64,000 nucleotides of DNA, taken from Acidobacteriota bacterium (GTDB taxonomy: Bacteria; Acidobacteriota; Blastocatellia; RBC074). The translations under genes were made by a program, and so were the position numbers. Positions 54,247 through 63,742 of the stretch are shown piece by piece. Under the pieces are notes generated by a model that saw only the letters and a list, made by a program, of their open reading frames with translations, was not told the origin of the DNA and did no database searches. Within the stretch, counting starts at the first letter, position 1; the number at the start of each line of letters is the position of its first letter. The stretch is from assembly GCA_018269055.1 (NCBI GenBank), contig JAFDVI010000021.1, forward strand, positions 1 through 64,000, read 5' to 3'.

Positions 54247-55853
54247 TGTCGGAATCTGCCGCCGTTGTAACGCGCGTTCGGTATCGTGAGCGCCAGTTCC
54301 TGCGCGCGGCGGATCTGGTCGCGGATCAGAACTATCACATGGCGATGCGCCGCCGCCACAACATCGGCGGGCACCGCCGGGGGATCGTGCGCGGCCTGGC
54401 GCTGGTGAAACAACCCGGCCAGCCGGCGTCCGCCGATGCAATCGTTTTGAATCCCGGAATGGCTGTGGATGGTTATGGCCGCGAATTGATCATCCACGAT
54501 GAATTTACGCTACCGTTGGAAAGCGTTTTCACCGGAACTGCTGCCGGCCCTGTCGCCGCAGATGTTTGGCTGGTTTATGCCCGGGTGGCTGAAGCTTTGC
54601 CGCAACCTGGGCGCCGGGATTGCGGGCCGGGCCAGAACAATCGCTGGCGCGAAGAAGCTCATTTGCGTTTGACCGAAGTAAGTTCATTGAATGATGAGAT
54701 TGATCCAAACCGTCCGCGCGGCCTTTCCGAAGATGATGCGGAGTTCAGCCCGCACCAGTTTCCGCCGGACGACCCGGCGAAGGAGTGGCCGGTTTTCCTG
54801 GGGCGCATCAAGCAAATCGCCAATGGGAAATATGAAATTGACGCCGATCTGAACGGCAAACGGCCCTATGCTGCGCTGGTCGGCGAATTGCTCACCGCCG
54901 CTTCGGGGCAGGCGCAACTTCAAATCGGCAGTGAATCGGCCAGCGATCTTCGACGCTTCGCCGTCAGCCTGGCCGATTCAACCGGAGAATGGACCGACAA
55001 ACTGGCGATTGACCTCAACAAAAAGACGACTGTGCGCGGCGACACCATCGTTGGAGGAACTCTTTTCGCTGAGGGCCAGATTCAGTTTGAACCTTTGGCA
55101 TCGCCGCCCGCTGCTGCCGCTCCGTGGCAGATTTACAGAGTGACGGTCGAGAAAGACGGAAAGAAACATCAGCAACTACGGTTTGAAATCGGCCATCCGG
55201 GAAAGAAAGACGATCCAACGCAATACCAATTGGCCATCGGAGTGAAGACCGGCGGCGACTTCAAGGCATGCCTGATTGTGGACGCCGATTGCACGGTCAG
55301 GATTCCCGCCGGCGCGACATTGGTGATGGAGTCCGGACGAATCATCGAAGGGCCGATTCAGCCCGACGCAACCGATCCCAGATTCATTGATGAAGTGCAA
55401 AAACAGAGCCAGGAGTGGATCAAGGTTCTGCTTAACAACACGAAAAAGCTGTCGGACGACATCGTCGCGGCGGGCATAAAATTGTTCGGCGAGTTGGAGA
55501 TCACCCAATTCAATGCGACCGACGTCACTGCAGGCGAACCATTCCAGGGGGCATTCAATCTTCAGAATCAGAGCGTCTTCAGGATTACCGGGCTTGATCC
55601 GGACGTAAAGCTCGTCATTACCAAAAGCGACGACACGACAGAGGAAATGAGCGGCGTAGTAAATCCAAAGGGTTTCAACCTCGAGCCAGGAGAGACGAAA
55701 ACAGTCACGGTGACATCGAACGAGCTTCCATCTACTGCCGACAAACTCAAAGTCAATGTGAAGGTTGTGGGGAAAGACCAGCTCGGTCATCAGGTGGTCG
55801 AGGAAATCTCGCTGGAATTTCCAGTGCAGCCGCCGATCCCTCAGATCGCCTGA
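54213..55853 (+). CDS. eCIS-associated paralogue C (shared module, C-terminal Ig-like domain)
   Basis: The 546-residue product is the third paralogue. Its module reads RYRERQFLRAADLVADQNYH, MAMRRRHNIGG, GIVRGL and GYGREL. With paralogue D it also shares a central part: FPPDDPAKEWPVFLGRIKQ and a CLIVDADCTVRI stretch. The C-terminal about 110 residues form a beta, Ig-like domain (NLQNQSVFRITGLD and on). It overlaps paralogue B by 34 nt if started at 54213; an ATG at 54246 in a TGATG overlap is equally possible, since neither has a strong ribosome-binding site. Confidence 0.65.
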   Translation: MDTRLQKPAAVMSESAAVVTRVRYRERQFLRAADLVADQNYHMAMRRRHNIGGHRRGIVRGLALVKQPGQPASADAIVLNPGMAVDGYGRELIIHDEFTLPLESVFTGTAAGPVAADVWLVYARVAEALPQPGRRDCGPGQNNRWREEAHLRLTEVSSLNDEIDPNRPRGLSEDDAEFSPHQFPPDDPAKEWPVFLGRIKQIANGKYEIDADLNGKRPYAALVGELLTAASGQAQLQIGSESASDLRRFAVSLADSTGEWTDKLAIDLNKKTTVRGDTIVGGTLFAEGQIQFEPLASPPAAAAPWQIYRVTVEKDGKKHQQLRFEIGHPGKKDDPTQYQLAIGVKTGGDFKACLIVDADCTVRIPAGATLVMESGRIIEGPIQPDATDPRFIDEVQKQSQEWIKVLLNNTKKLSDDIVAAGIKLFGELEITQFNATDVTAGEPFQGAFNLQNQSVFRITGLDPDVKLVITKSDDTTEEMSGVVNPKGFNLEPGETKTVTVTSNELPSTADKLKVNVKVVGKDQLGHQVVEEISLEFPVQPPIPQIA

Positions 55854-55883
55854 AGGCGTTCAGGGCAAAAGGAGTTGATTGAG

Positions 55884-57242
55884 ATGGGCAACGATAGTAT
55901 TGCGCGCGTTTCGTATTTCGAGCGGCAGTTTCTGCGGACACAGGATTTTGTTGACGAGCAGGCTTATCACCTGGCCATGCGCCGTCGGCACAATATCGCC
56001 CATCACCGTTGGGGCATTGTCGAAGGGTTGAGGATCGTCGAAGAAGAGGGCAGCCTTTTCGTCCAGCCCGGAGCGGCGATTGACGGTTATGGCCGCGAAG
56101 TGATTCTGTCGGACAAAGTAACGCTGCCGTCCACGGCTTTCACCGATAAGGGCAGTTCCGTGCTCGATGTCAGTCTGATTTACAACCGGCTCGGCAGCGA
56201 TCCCGCGCCTAAAGGTTTTGCCAGTTGCGGAGACGACGGCAGCGCCAGAGCCTACCGTTGGCAAGAACGACCGGAAATTCTGATAACCATCCCGACGGAT
56301 GAAACGGTCAACGCGCGCCAACCCGCGAACGTGCCCGCAGGCGATTTCGATTTCGACCCGACCCGCCTGCCGCCCGACGATCCGCAACAGGACTGGCCTG
56401 TCTTTCTTGGCCGCGTCACACAGGTCCCGCAAAAGCCGTTCATCATTGACCACGCTAACCGCCCCTACGTCGGTCTGGTTGGCGAATCCATCATCGCGCC
56501 ATCGCGTAAAGCCAAGCTCAAGCTCGGAACAGAAGACCCGGAGAGACCTTTTGCCGTTTTTGTGGCTGCTGACAATGTTGACAAGGAAGAGATTCCGATC
56601 ATAGCCATCAATGCCGACAAGCAGGTGGAAATCAATTCAAACACATCGCTGCGCGGAAATCTGACGATGGCCAGCGGCGCAATCGAATTCAACGTCGGCT
56701 CGGCCAGCAGCGCTCCCGGAATGCGCATTTATCGCGACGAAACCAGTCTCACTGGCCCGAAGCAATTGCGGATCGAGGTGGACAAGGATGCGCCTGGAAT
56801 CAATGAAGTCGCCATTGGCCATTGGTCGGAAGATGATAAACAGTTCGAGGAATGCCTAACGGTTGATGAAAATTGCAACGTGACGATTCACGGCAATCTG
56901 GTTGTCGAGGGGAAGATTGCTCTGCCAACAGGAGTAAAGCTGGAAGACGTAATCACAACAGTTCCACCGAGCACTGAAGTGAAGCGGTTTATGGTTTCTT
57001 CAGGTTTGGCTGGCATCGGCGGATCGCCCGTTCTGTTGCAGTTGATTGATCGAATCAAGCTTGGCTCTCCCGCAAGCGAATTGGTTGTGCCGGCATTCGA
57101 GACGGCGGCAACCGAGTTGCGTACCACTCTGAAGAGCAACGAGGCGCAGTTGAATTCGCTGCTGGATACGCTGACGGGAGATGAAGAATTGAGACAGAAA
57201 GTGCAAGAGGCTTTGGCCAGAAAGCCCGCAATCCCGAAGTAG
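55884..57242 (+). CDS. eCIS-associated paralogue D (shared module)
   Basis: The 452-residue product is the fourth paralogue and the closest to C. Its module reads SYFERQFLRTQDFVDEQAYH, LAMRRRHNIAHHRWGIVEGL and GYGREVIL. The central part shows LPPDDPQQDWPVFLGRVTQ and CLTVDENCNVTIHGNLVVEG. The C-terminus is helical and lacks the Ig-like domain of C. The ATG at 55884 has AGGAG 9 nt upstream; a TTG at 55875 is too close to that site. All four paralogues lack signal peptides and membrane segments. Confidence 0.65.
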   Translation: MGNDSIARVSYFERQFLRTQDFVDEQAYHLAMRRRHNIAHHRWGIVEGLRIVEEEGSLFVQPGAAIDGYGREVILSDKVTLPSTAFTDKGSSVLDVSLIYNRLGSDPAPKGFASCGDDGSARAYRWQERPEILITIPTDETVNARQPANVPAGDFDFDPTRLPPDDPQQDWPVFLGRVTQVPQKPFIIDHANRPYVGLVGESIIAPSRKAKLKLGTEDPERPFAVFVAADNVDKEEIPIIAINADKQVEINSNTSLRGNLTMASGAIEFNVGSASSAPGMRIYRDETSLTGPKQLRIEVDKDAPGINEVAIGHWSEDDKQFEECLTVDENCNVTIHGNLVVEGKIALPTGVKLEDVITTVPPSTEVKRFMVSSGLAGIGGSPVLLQLIDRIKLGSPASELVVPAFETAATELRTTLKSNEAQLNSLLDTLTGDEELRQKVQEALARKPAIPK

Positions 57243-57257
57243 AGATGAGGCCAGAGA

Positions 57258-59717
57258 ATGAACGGTCGGATCGGTCATCTGCATTGCCGCTACCGGATCA
57301 TCGGCGGGCGCGGTTCAGCGGGCGCAACGTCGGTGATGTTGGATCGGCTGGCGGTCGAAGACATGCCGGAAGCTTACGATGCGGCTCTAGACAAAGTGTT
57401 CGGCGACGACCCCGCGGTTTATGTGGTTCGACGCGTCGAAGCCGAACCAGTCTTTGTCCCCGGAAACAGGCTGACGGATCCGCGCTTGACGCGGATTTGG
57501 GGCGAGCGATTGGCCGGTGCGGTTGTGCGCGCCATTGCGCGCGACACGGATGATGGCGACAAGGTCGTCAAGTTTACCGATCAAGCCGAATACGTCGCGC
57601 ATTTTATCTGCGATTTTCTGCAAGGCGTGGCGTGGGAGCGATGGTTTTACGGGGCGTTCTCCGCGTTGCGTTCGCTTTCGCCACCAGAAGCCTTGCATCG
57701 CGTGTTGCTTGAGAATCGCGAACAACTCTCGGTCGTTCTCGCTTATCTGCATCGCGAGCGAAGCTTTGATCGGGTTCTTGCGCTCCTCGATGCCCACATG
57801 TGCCGCACGATCTGGGAAGAAGGGCTTCGGTCGCATTCGGCTTATGACCCGGCGAGCTTGCGACCGATCTTTGCCTTGGCCCTAAGGTTAGTTGACAACC
57901 TGGACTTATGGCGGGCTTCGCGCCCTGACGGCGAAGAGCTTTTTCAAGGCTATCTGGCAACGACGCCGTCGCCGCCCGATTGGCGTGATCGTAGAGGGCT
58001 GGCCGCGGCCCTCTTCAGCGCGGTGTCATTCCTGGCTGCGCGCGGTCTTTTGAGCCGAATCGGCAGGCTGCCGGATGAACCTTTTGTCGCGCGGCTCGAC
58101 CAATCGCTGGCTGAATTCGACTGGGCCGACTCTGATTGGCTGCGAATGGCGCTGCTGGAATTGCTGCAAGGGGGGGCTGTTGAAAAAACTGATTTGCCGG
58201 TTCGCCCTGCCGCTCAAGGCCCGACGCCGCGCCAGCGCGAATTGATGAGCGACCTGCTGACCGCATTCGGCGAGAACGATTTGAGACTCGATTGGCCGGC
58301 AGAGCCAGTTACTGATGATTCGGCGGTGGCGGCGAATGCGCTAAAGCTTTATGCCGCCTTGGTTGCACGCGCGCCGCGCTGGGCCGATGACCCGGTGGCG
58401 ACCGCCTTGATTCAACAATTGGTCACAGCGTGGTTTTGGCTGCGGCAGAGCCAACGGCCAATGGAAATGCTGTGGCGGTTGCGTGAGCGTGATCTTGCCG
58501 GAGCATTGCAAACCTTGCCCGTCAGCAAGCGCGATGTCCCGGCTTTCAAATTCGCCACCGTCTTGGGAGATCAGGCGTTGGCGCTGCTTTACCGCATCAC
58601 AAGCAGCGATCAAAGGTTGTCGCTGGCAAGTGGCGAATCGAATGACACATCAAACGCTTCGAGCCAAATGGCGCGTCATCAACTGATAGGAAATGAACAA
58701 GAGATAGTTCCTGGTGACGGTCAGGAAGTTGATGACGGAGCGGCTGGATTGAGTATTGAGACCGCTTATGCGGGTGTGGGGCTTCTATTGCGCGCGGTCG
58801 TTGATACGCGATTGTGGGCCTTGGTCAAAGAAAGCGGCTGTCCTGGATCGGAAACGCTGCCCGGCCTGAGCGCAATGTTACTCGGTGTAGGCCTGCGTTT
58901 GGGTGTTGAAAAGACCGACCCGGAACCGCAACTCGATCCAGGGTTGTGTCGGCTGGCCGGATTGGATCATCCGGTGACAGTCGAGCAATTGCGCGCGGTT
59001 TGGGCTGAAGCGAGCGCGGCGGATTGTTGGCAATTTCAATCTGCGTTGCTGCGAATTGTGGCTGGGCAGCGTTTGCTTCAAGCGTCCACGATACATTTGT
59101 TCCAGGTTGAATTGGGTGACGGGAGAAAAGCGTTGGTGGTGGGCGACGAAACCGCCAGATTGTGGCCTCTGGGAAATGTGATCGAGCCGGACGGCGATGT
59201 TGCCCCGGTGGTCGCTCGATTGATCGAAACCTGGCTCGAAGCCGCCGGACGCAAACCAGAGCGGATTGTCGCGGACGATTCGTTGGCGGTGATTGCCGCT
59301 CTGGGATTGGAATGCGACGAGTTGATTTTCGCCGCCCACGCGGAAAGTCTCGCTCCGAGCGAGGCCGAAGAGATTCATCGCGCAGGCCGTAAGGCTTTGC
59401 AAGATATCCTGCGGGATTTCAATCAGCGCCATCTGAATTTGCCCAATGCCGATTTGATGATGGATCTGACCGCGACCATCCTGCTGCGGATGTGGGCGCG
59501 CTGGCTGCGCCAGTTTGCCGATTCCAGCATCCCCTATTTGCTCGACAACTTCATTCACCGGAGCGGCAGCGTTTCATTGAATGAGGATGCGCTGTGGGTG
59601 GAGCTTGAACAAAAACCGCTGGACATTGTCCTGGAGATGGCTGGTTACACCGCTGATCTGTGGTTAACGCCGTGGCTCAAGCAACGAAGAGTTCGATTTC
59701 AACTGCGAGGCGCGTGA
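57258..59717 (+). CDS. Candidate eCIS tape-measure protein (Pvc14-like)
   Basis: The 819-residue product is mostly helical and has no enzymatic motif. The N-terminus GHLHCRYRIIG and the later YAGVGLLLRAVVDTRLW resemble the start and the NAGLVLL-type motif of the CIS tape-measure family. Its place directly before the AAA ATPase also matches pvc14-pvc15 order. In the family it sets needle length and guides cargo. GAGG lies before the ATG, and the stop overlaps the next start (TGATG). I am less sure of this than of the core genes, because similarity is limited to short motifs. Confidence 0.6.
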   Translation: MNGRIGHLHCRYRIIGGRGSAGATSVMLDRLAVEDMPEAYDAALDKVFGDDPAVYVVRRVEAEPVFVPGNRLTDPRLTRIWGERLAGAVVRAIARDTDDGDKVVKFTDQAEYVAHFICDFLQGVAWERWFYGAFSALRSLSPPEALHRVLLENREQLSVVLAYLHRERSFDRVLALLDAHMCRTIWEEGLRSHSAYDPASLRPIFALALRLVDNLDLWRASRPDGEELFQGYLATTPSPPDWRDRRGLAAALFSAVSFLAARGLLSRIGRLPDEPFVARLDQSLAEFDWADSDWLRMALLELLQGGAVEKTDLPVRPAAQGPTPRQRELMSDLLTAFGENDLRLDWPAEPVTDDSAVAANALKLYAALVARAPRWADDPVATALIQQLVTAWFWLRQSQRPMEMLWRLRERDLAGALQTLPVSKRDVPAFKFATVLGDQALALLYRITSSDQRLSLASGESNDTSNASSQMARHQLIGNEQEIVPGDGQEVDDGAAGLSIETAYAGVGLLLRAVVDTRLWALVKESGCPGSETLPGLSAMLLGVGLRLGVEKTDPEPQLDPGLCRLAGLDHPVTVEQLRAVWAEASAADCWQFQSALLRIVAGQRLLQASTIHLFQVELGDGRKALVVGDETARLWPLGNVIEPDGDVAPVVARLIETWLEAAGRKPERIVADDSLAVIAALGLECDELIFAAHAESLAPSEAEEIHRAGRKALQDILRDFNQRHLNLPNADLMMDLTATILLRMWARWLRQFADSSIPYLLDNFIHRSGSVSLNEDALWVELEQKPLDIVLEMAGYTADLWLTPWLKQRRVRFQLRGA

Positions 59718-62149
59718 TGGTCTCATTCGAAGCCGCTCAACAACAATCGTATGAAACCGCTGAGGCGACGGTCAGCCAGCGCCCCTACGGATTTGCGCGG
59801 CCTCTGGCATCCGCGCCGCCAGGCATCGAAGGCCTGCCGCACGGCGCATACACCTGCGGCGAGGAGCATTTGTGGGACGAACTGCGGCGGATTGATCAAT
59901 TGGTGCGCGCGCAAACGCTGCGCTGGCGATTGACGATAGGCGAAAGCAAACCCGAACGGCTGTGGGGAATGGTTCACGTCACCGATGCCGAGGTCGAGCG
60001 GTTTCTTCAATCAGATTTTCTGCGGCCCGGCGATTTGCCCGCGGAGATCGAGCGCGAGATGGCCGTTTACTGGCAGGCAGCCGATGAAATTGCCGCGAGC
60101 ATTCAAACGCGCTGCCAAAACTCCCCGCCGCCGATTGAATTGCGCCTGCGACGGATTGAACGACTTTTCAGCCTTTCGCCGTTTGAACGTGACGTCCTGC
60201 TGGTTTGCCTTTTGCCTGAGTTGGACGGGCGCTACCGCCGCTTGTTCGGCTACTTACTGGACGATGCTTCGCGCACGCGTCCGACGGTAGAGCTGGTGAC
60301 TCAAATTCTGCATCCGGTGGCGCGCCAGGTTGTGACAGCACGAACGGCGTTTGAAAGCGCCGAGCCGTTGTTGGCGCAACGCCTGATTGTGCTCGGTAAC
60401 GAGGCTTACGGCGACGAAACCTTACCGATGCGTTCGCTGCGTTGCGACGACCGGATTGCCAATTACCTGCTCGGCGGCGACGCGGTGGACAGCCGGATCA
60501 AAGATGTTCTTTCGATTGCCGATTGCACGGCTGAACGGAGCGGCGAAGCCTCGCCCCAATGGGACGGATTGATTGCCGATCAACAGCACGTGAAGCGTGT
60601 GAAGCATCTGGCCGAATGGTGGCGACAGGAGCGAGCCGAACGCTGCGCTCGCGCGACCATCTTGCTACACGGCTCTTATGGAAGCGGGCGCCGCAAAGTC
60701 GCGCACGCATTTTGTGCGGCGGCCCAAACGCCGCTGCTGGTTGCGGACGTCGGCGCAGCGCTGCGAACCGGCGATTGGGAACGGACGGTTGACCTTTGCT
60801 TCCGAGAAGCAATGTTGCGCGACGCCGCTGTGTACTGGGCCGGGTGTGAATCCTTGCTGGACCGCCAGCAGCAATCCGATCAGCCTAACTCGCAGTCGCA
60901 TCATTGGGATCATCTGGTCGCCGCCGCCGAACGCTTTCGCGGATTGACCTTCTTCGCCAGCCGGACGGCGTGGGATCCGGCGAACCGTTTCCACGAATCT
61001 TCGTTTCTGCGGCTGGACTTTCAAACGCCCGATTACGCGCTGCGGCAACAGATCTGGCAGCGCCATCTGCCCGGCGCCGAAAACTTCGCTGAGCCTGCGC
61101 CTGACCGTTCGGCATTGGCCGGAACGCTGGCCAACGCATTTCAATTCACCGAAGGCCAGGTGGTGGATGCGCTGGTTTCAGCGCGAAGCCTGGCGCTGCA
61201 ACGCGCTCCGCAACGCGCGCTTTTGACCGTCGAAGACCTTTACGAAGGCTGCCGTCGCCAATCCAATCGGCGTTTGATCGCCTTTGCCAAACGCGTCGAA
61301 CCGCGCACCAATCTGAGCTTCGATGATTTGGTCCTGCCTGCGGCGAACAAACGTCAGCTCGAAGAACTGCGCGCGCGCATCGCCTGCCAGAAACAATTGC
61401 TCGGCGAATCGGGATTTGAACGGCGGCTGAGCCTTGGCAAAGGACTGATCGTTATGTTCACCGGTTCATCGGGAACCGGAAAGACGATGGCCGCCGAACT
61501 GTTGGCGCGCGAACAGGGCGTTGACCTCTACAAAATTGACCTGTCGGCAGTCGTCAGCAAATACGTCGGCGAGACCGAAAAGAATCTCAGCCGTGTTTTC
61601 TCTGAAGCCGAAGACTGCAACGCCATGATCTTTTTCGACGAAGCCGACGCCATCTTCGGCAAACGCGGCAAAGTCGAAGAGGCCAAAGACCGCTGGGCCA
61701 ACATTGAAATCAACTTCCTGTTGCAGCGCGTGGAAGAATATTCCGGCGTGGTGATTTTGGCGTCGAACCTGCGGCAGAACATTGACGAAGGCTTCCTGCG
61801 CCGCATCCACGTCATCGTCGAATTTCCTTTCCCCGAATCCAAAGCCCGATTCAACATCTGGCGTGGGATGTTTCCGGCGGAGATCGCTCGCCCCACAGAT
61901 GAAGAGCTTCGCGCAATGGCCGATATCTTCCGCCTGCCCGGCGGCAGCATCCGAAACATTGTCGTGGACGCCGCCGCCCGCGCGCTCGGCGAAGCCAACG
62001 GCCACAGGCCGGCAATCAGCCTACGCCATTTGGCGCTGTCCACCGCCCGCGAATACCAGAAACTCGGCAAGCCCATCACAAAAGGCGAATTCGGGATGAA
62101 GTTTTTCGATTGGATCCAGGAAGAGATTCTGATGAACGCGAAAGAGTAG
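59717..62149 (+). CDS. eCIS AAA+ ATPase (Pvc15-like)
   Basis: The 810-residue product starts at ATG 59717 with GAGG 6 nt upstream, inside a TGATG overlap with the preceding gene. It holds two AAA-type modules. The first, at about 318, has the degenerate P-loop GSYGSGRRK and is unlikely to hydrolyse ATP normally. The second has a full Walker A GSSGTGKT (about 581), Walker B AMIFFDEADAIF (about 635) and FLRRIHVIVEFPFP near 691, where arginines for sensing ATP lie. In eCIS loci Pvc15-type ATPases are needed for cargo loading or assembly; which applies here is not known. Confidence 0.92.
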   Translation: MVSFEAAQQQSYETAEATVSQRPYGFARPLASAPPGIEGLPHGAYTCGEEHLWDELRRIDQLVRAQTLRWRLTIGESKPERLWGMVHVTDAEVERFLQSDFLRPGDLPAEIEREMAVYWQAADEIAASIQTRCQNSPPPIELRLRRIERLFSLSPFERDVLLVCLLPELDGRYRRLFGYLLDDASRTRPTVELVTQILHPVARQVVTARTAFESAEPLLAQRLIVLGNEAYGDETLPMRSLRCDDRIANYLLGGDAVDSRIKDVLSIADCTAERSGEASPQWDGLIADQQHVKRVKHLAEWWRQERAERCARATILLHGSYGSGRRKVAHAFCAAAQTPLLVADVGAALRTGDWERTVDLCFREAMLRDAAVYWAGCESLLDRQQQSDQPNSQSHHWDHLVAAAERFRGLTFFASRTAWDPANRFHESSFLRLDFQTPDYALRQQIWQRHLPGAENFAEPAPDRSALAGTLANAFQFTEGQVVDALVSARSLALQRAPQRALLTVEDLYEGCRRQSNRRLIAFAKRVEPRTNLSFDDLVLPAANKRQLEELRARIACQKQLLGESGFERRLSLGKGLIVMFTGSSGTGKTMAAELLAREQGVDLYKIDLSAVVSKYVGETEKNLSRVFSEAEDCNAMIFFDEADAIFGKRGKVEEAKDRWANIEINFLLQRVEEYSGVVILASNLRQNIDEGFLRRIHVIVEFPFPESKARFNIWRGMFPAEIARPTDEELRAMADIFRLPGGSIRNIVVDAAARALGEANGHRPAISLRHLALSTAREYQKLGKPITKGEFGMKFFDWIQEEILMNAKE

Positions 62150-62179
62150 CAAACGTCCGATGAAGATAGAGGTTTTGTT

Positions 62180-63739
62180 GTGGCCAAAAGAAAGACACAA
62201 AAGATGGTCGCGCGATCGCCTGTCGCAGACGAATCCACGAAACCGCCGGCGCAGGGCGCGTTCATTACGGCGCCGCCCAAGCGGGCGGATGAAACGATGG
62301 ATGCCGCGAGTGCCACGGAGAGGATGACGGATTCGGAACTGCCAGCAGGCGCTGGCGAGCGCGCCCAGATGATGAAGGCCGCTCAGCAGACAGTCGGCAA
62401 CACACGTGTCAGCAGGATGGTGAGCACCGGTGCGCAAAACGAGCTTGCCATCAGTCGTGGGGAGCAACTGCCTCCGACCGGCCCTTCTGCATCACCAGCT
62501 ATCCAGCGTGTCGAGGCGCTGATGCAATTGGCGCAGACCCCCGAGGCAATCCGGGCGGCGCTGGCCGCTGATCCGTCGCTGGGCGCGGCCATCCAGGCAT
62601 TCTTCGCGATGGGCAATGACAATCCCACACTCAACAGCCTGCTCGCGCAGGCGTTCCCGTCCGGAGGGCGCTTGGCGGCAGTAAACGAGTCCGCTGGCAA
62701 GACGACGGACAAGCCCGAACAGACGACGACGGACAAAGCAGGTACGGGTGCCGGAGCCACGCTTCCCGGGGATCGAGCGGATAGCAAGGTGCTGACCAAG
62801 GGCACGTACAAGTGGAGCCTATCGGCCGAGACGACTTCGCGCCCCAAGTTCACGGCCGACTTCAAACCCGACCACACAAAGGTCGAGGCCAAGACCGTGA
62901 GTTTCGCCCAGACGGTTGTCAACCAGCAAGGCGCAAATCGATTCTACCCAGGAGGCACGCGCGCCGATCCGGCGAAGGAGAAGGCCACTTACGAGCCGTT
63001 CGAAGAGACGACCAAACACACGCGCATAGACTTCCACCCCGGCACGGAAAACGATCCGTACTACGGTGCGCAGTGGGACCAGGCGACGAAGAAGTGGGTG
63101 AAGGAGGCGACACCAGGCTCCGCAGTGGGCAGTTCCGAGAGGGGCGTGTCGTCTACCTCGGCCACGATGCAGGATCGACCCGAGCGCGATCCAGTGGCGC
63201 GCGAGAGCAAAGGCGATGTGGTCACCGAGTTCGAGACAGTGCCCATCGTGCTCGAAACGCGCGAGCCGCTCGGTTCTCTGAAATGGGGCCTCAAAATCAA
63301 GGATCAGGCGGATGCGCCGCTCGAGCTCACGGGGGCGACAAAGGCCGATTGCGTCGATGCCCCGTCGGCCGAATGGGGCAAGGCGATGGACAAGTTCTAC
63401 GAGGCCCGGTTCGATACCATCCTGGATAATTTCGATATTGCCAAGTTCGATCTGAAGCCAGACCACAAGACCAAACTCGACGGCATCGTAACCAGGATGA
63501 AGGCCAATCCGGCTCTGAAAGCACAACTCGGTGGAGCAGCGGACCTGACAGGCGGTGAGGAGTTTAACCAGAAGCTCTCGCTTAAACGCGCTGAAGCGGC
63601 GCGAGACTATCTGGTCGCAAAAGGGATCGCTGCGGGAAGGATCGAGGTCGAAAGCTACAGCTTCGATTGGGCCAGAGTCGAAGCGGCGAAGGGAACAAGT
63701 GAAGGCAAAAACCGTCGCGTTCAGGTATGGTTGAGGTGA
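62180..63739 (+). CDS. Soluble OmpA-domain protein with VGN-type motif; candidate eCIS cargo
   Basis: The 519-residue product starts at a GTG with GAGG upstream. It has no signal peptide. Near 67-80 it carries AAQQTVGNTRVSRM, close to the (Q/A)xxVGNxAVxRML pattern found in proteins encoded next to eCIS clusters. The middle (about 210-390) looks beta-rich and unfamiliar. The C-terminal about 100 residues are an OmpA-like peptidoglycan-binding domain (FDLKPDHKTKLDGIV, SLKRAEAARDYLVAKGIAAG, and GKNRRVQVWL). Without export this could be a particle-associated anchor or cargo that acts on peptidoglycan after delivery. It lies 30 nt after the ATPase. Confidence 0.7.
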   Translation: MAKRKTQKMVARSPVADESTKPPAQGAFITAPPKRADETMDAASATERMTDSELPAGAGERAQMMKAAQQTVGNTRVSRMVSTGAQNELAISRGEQLPPTGPSASPAIQRVEALMQLAQTPEAIRAALAADPSLGAAIQAFFAMGNDNPTLNSLLAQAFPSGGRLAAVNESAGKTTDKPEQTTTDKAGTGAGATLPGDRADSKVLTKGTYKWSLSAETTSRPKFTADFKPDHTKVEAKTVSFAQTVVNQQGANRFYPGGTRADPAKEKATYEPFEETTKHTRIDFHPGTENDPYYGAQWDQATKKWVKEATPGSAVGSSERGVSSTSATMQDRPERDPVARESKGDVVTEFETVPIVLETREPLGSLKWGLKIKDQADAPLELTGATKADCVDAPSAEWGKAMDKFYEARFDTILDNFDIAKFDLKPDHKTKLDGIVTRMKANPALKAQLGGAADLTGGEEFNQKLSLKRAEAARDYLVAKGIAAGRIEVESYSFDWARVEAAKGTSEGKNRRVQVWLR

Positions 63740-63742
63740 AGC

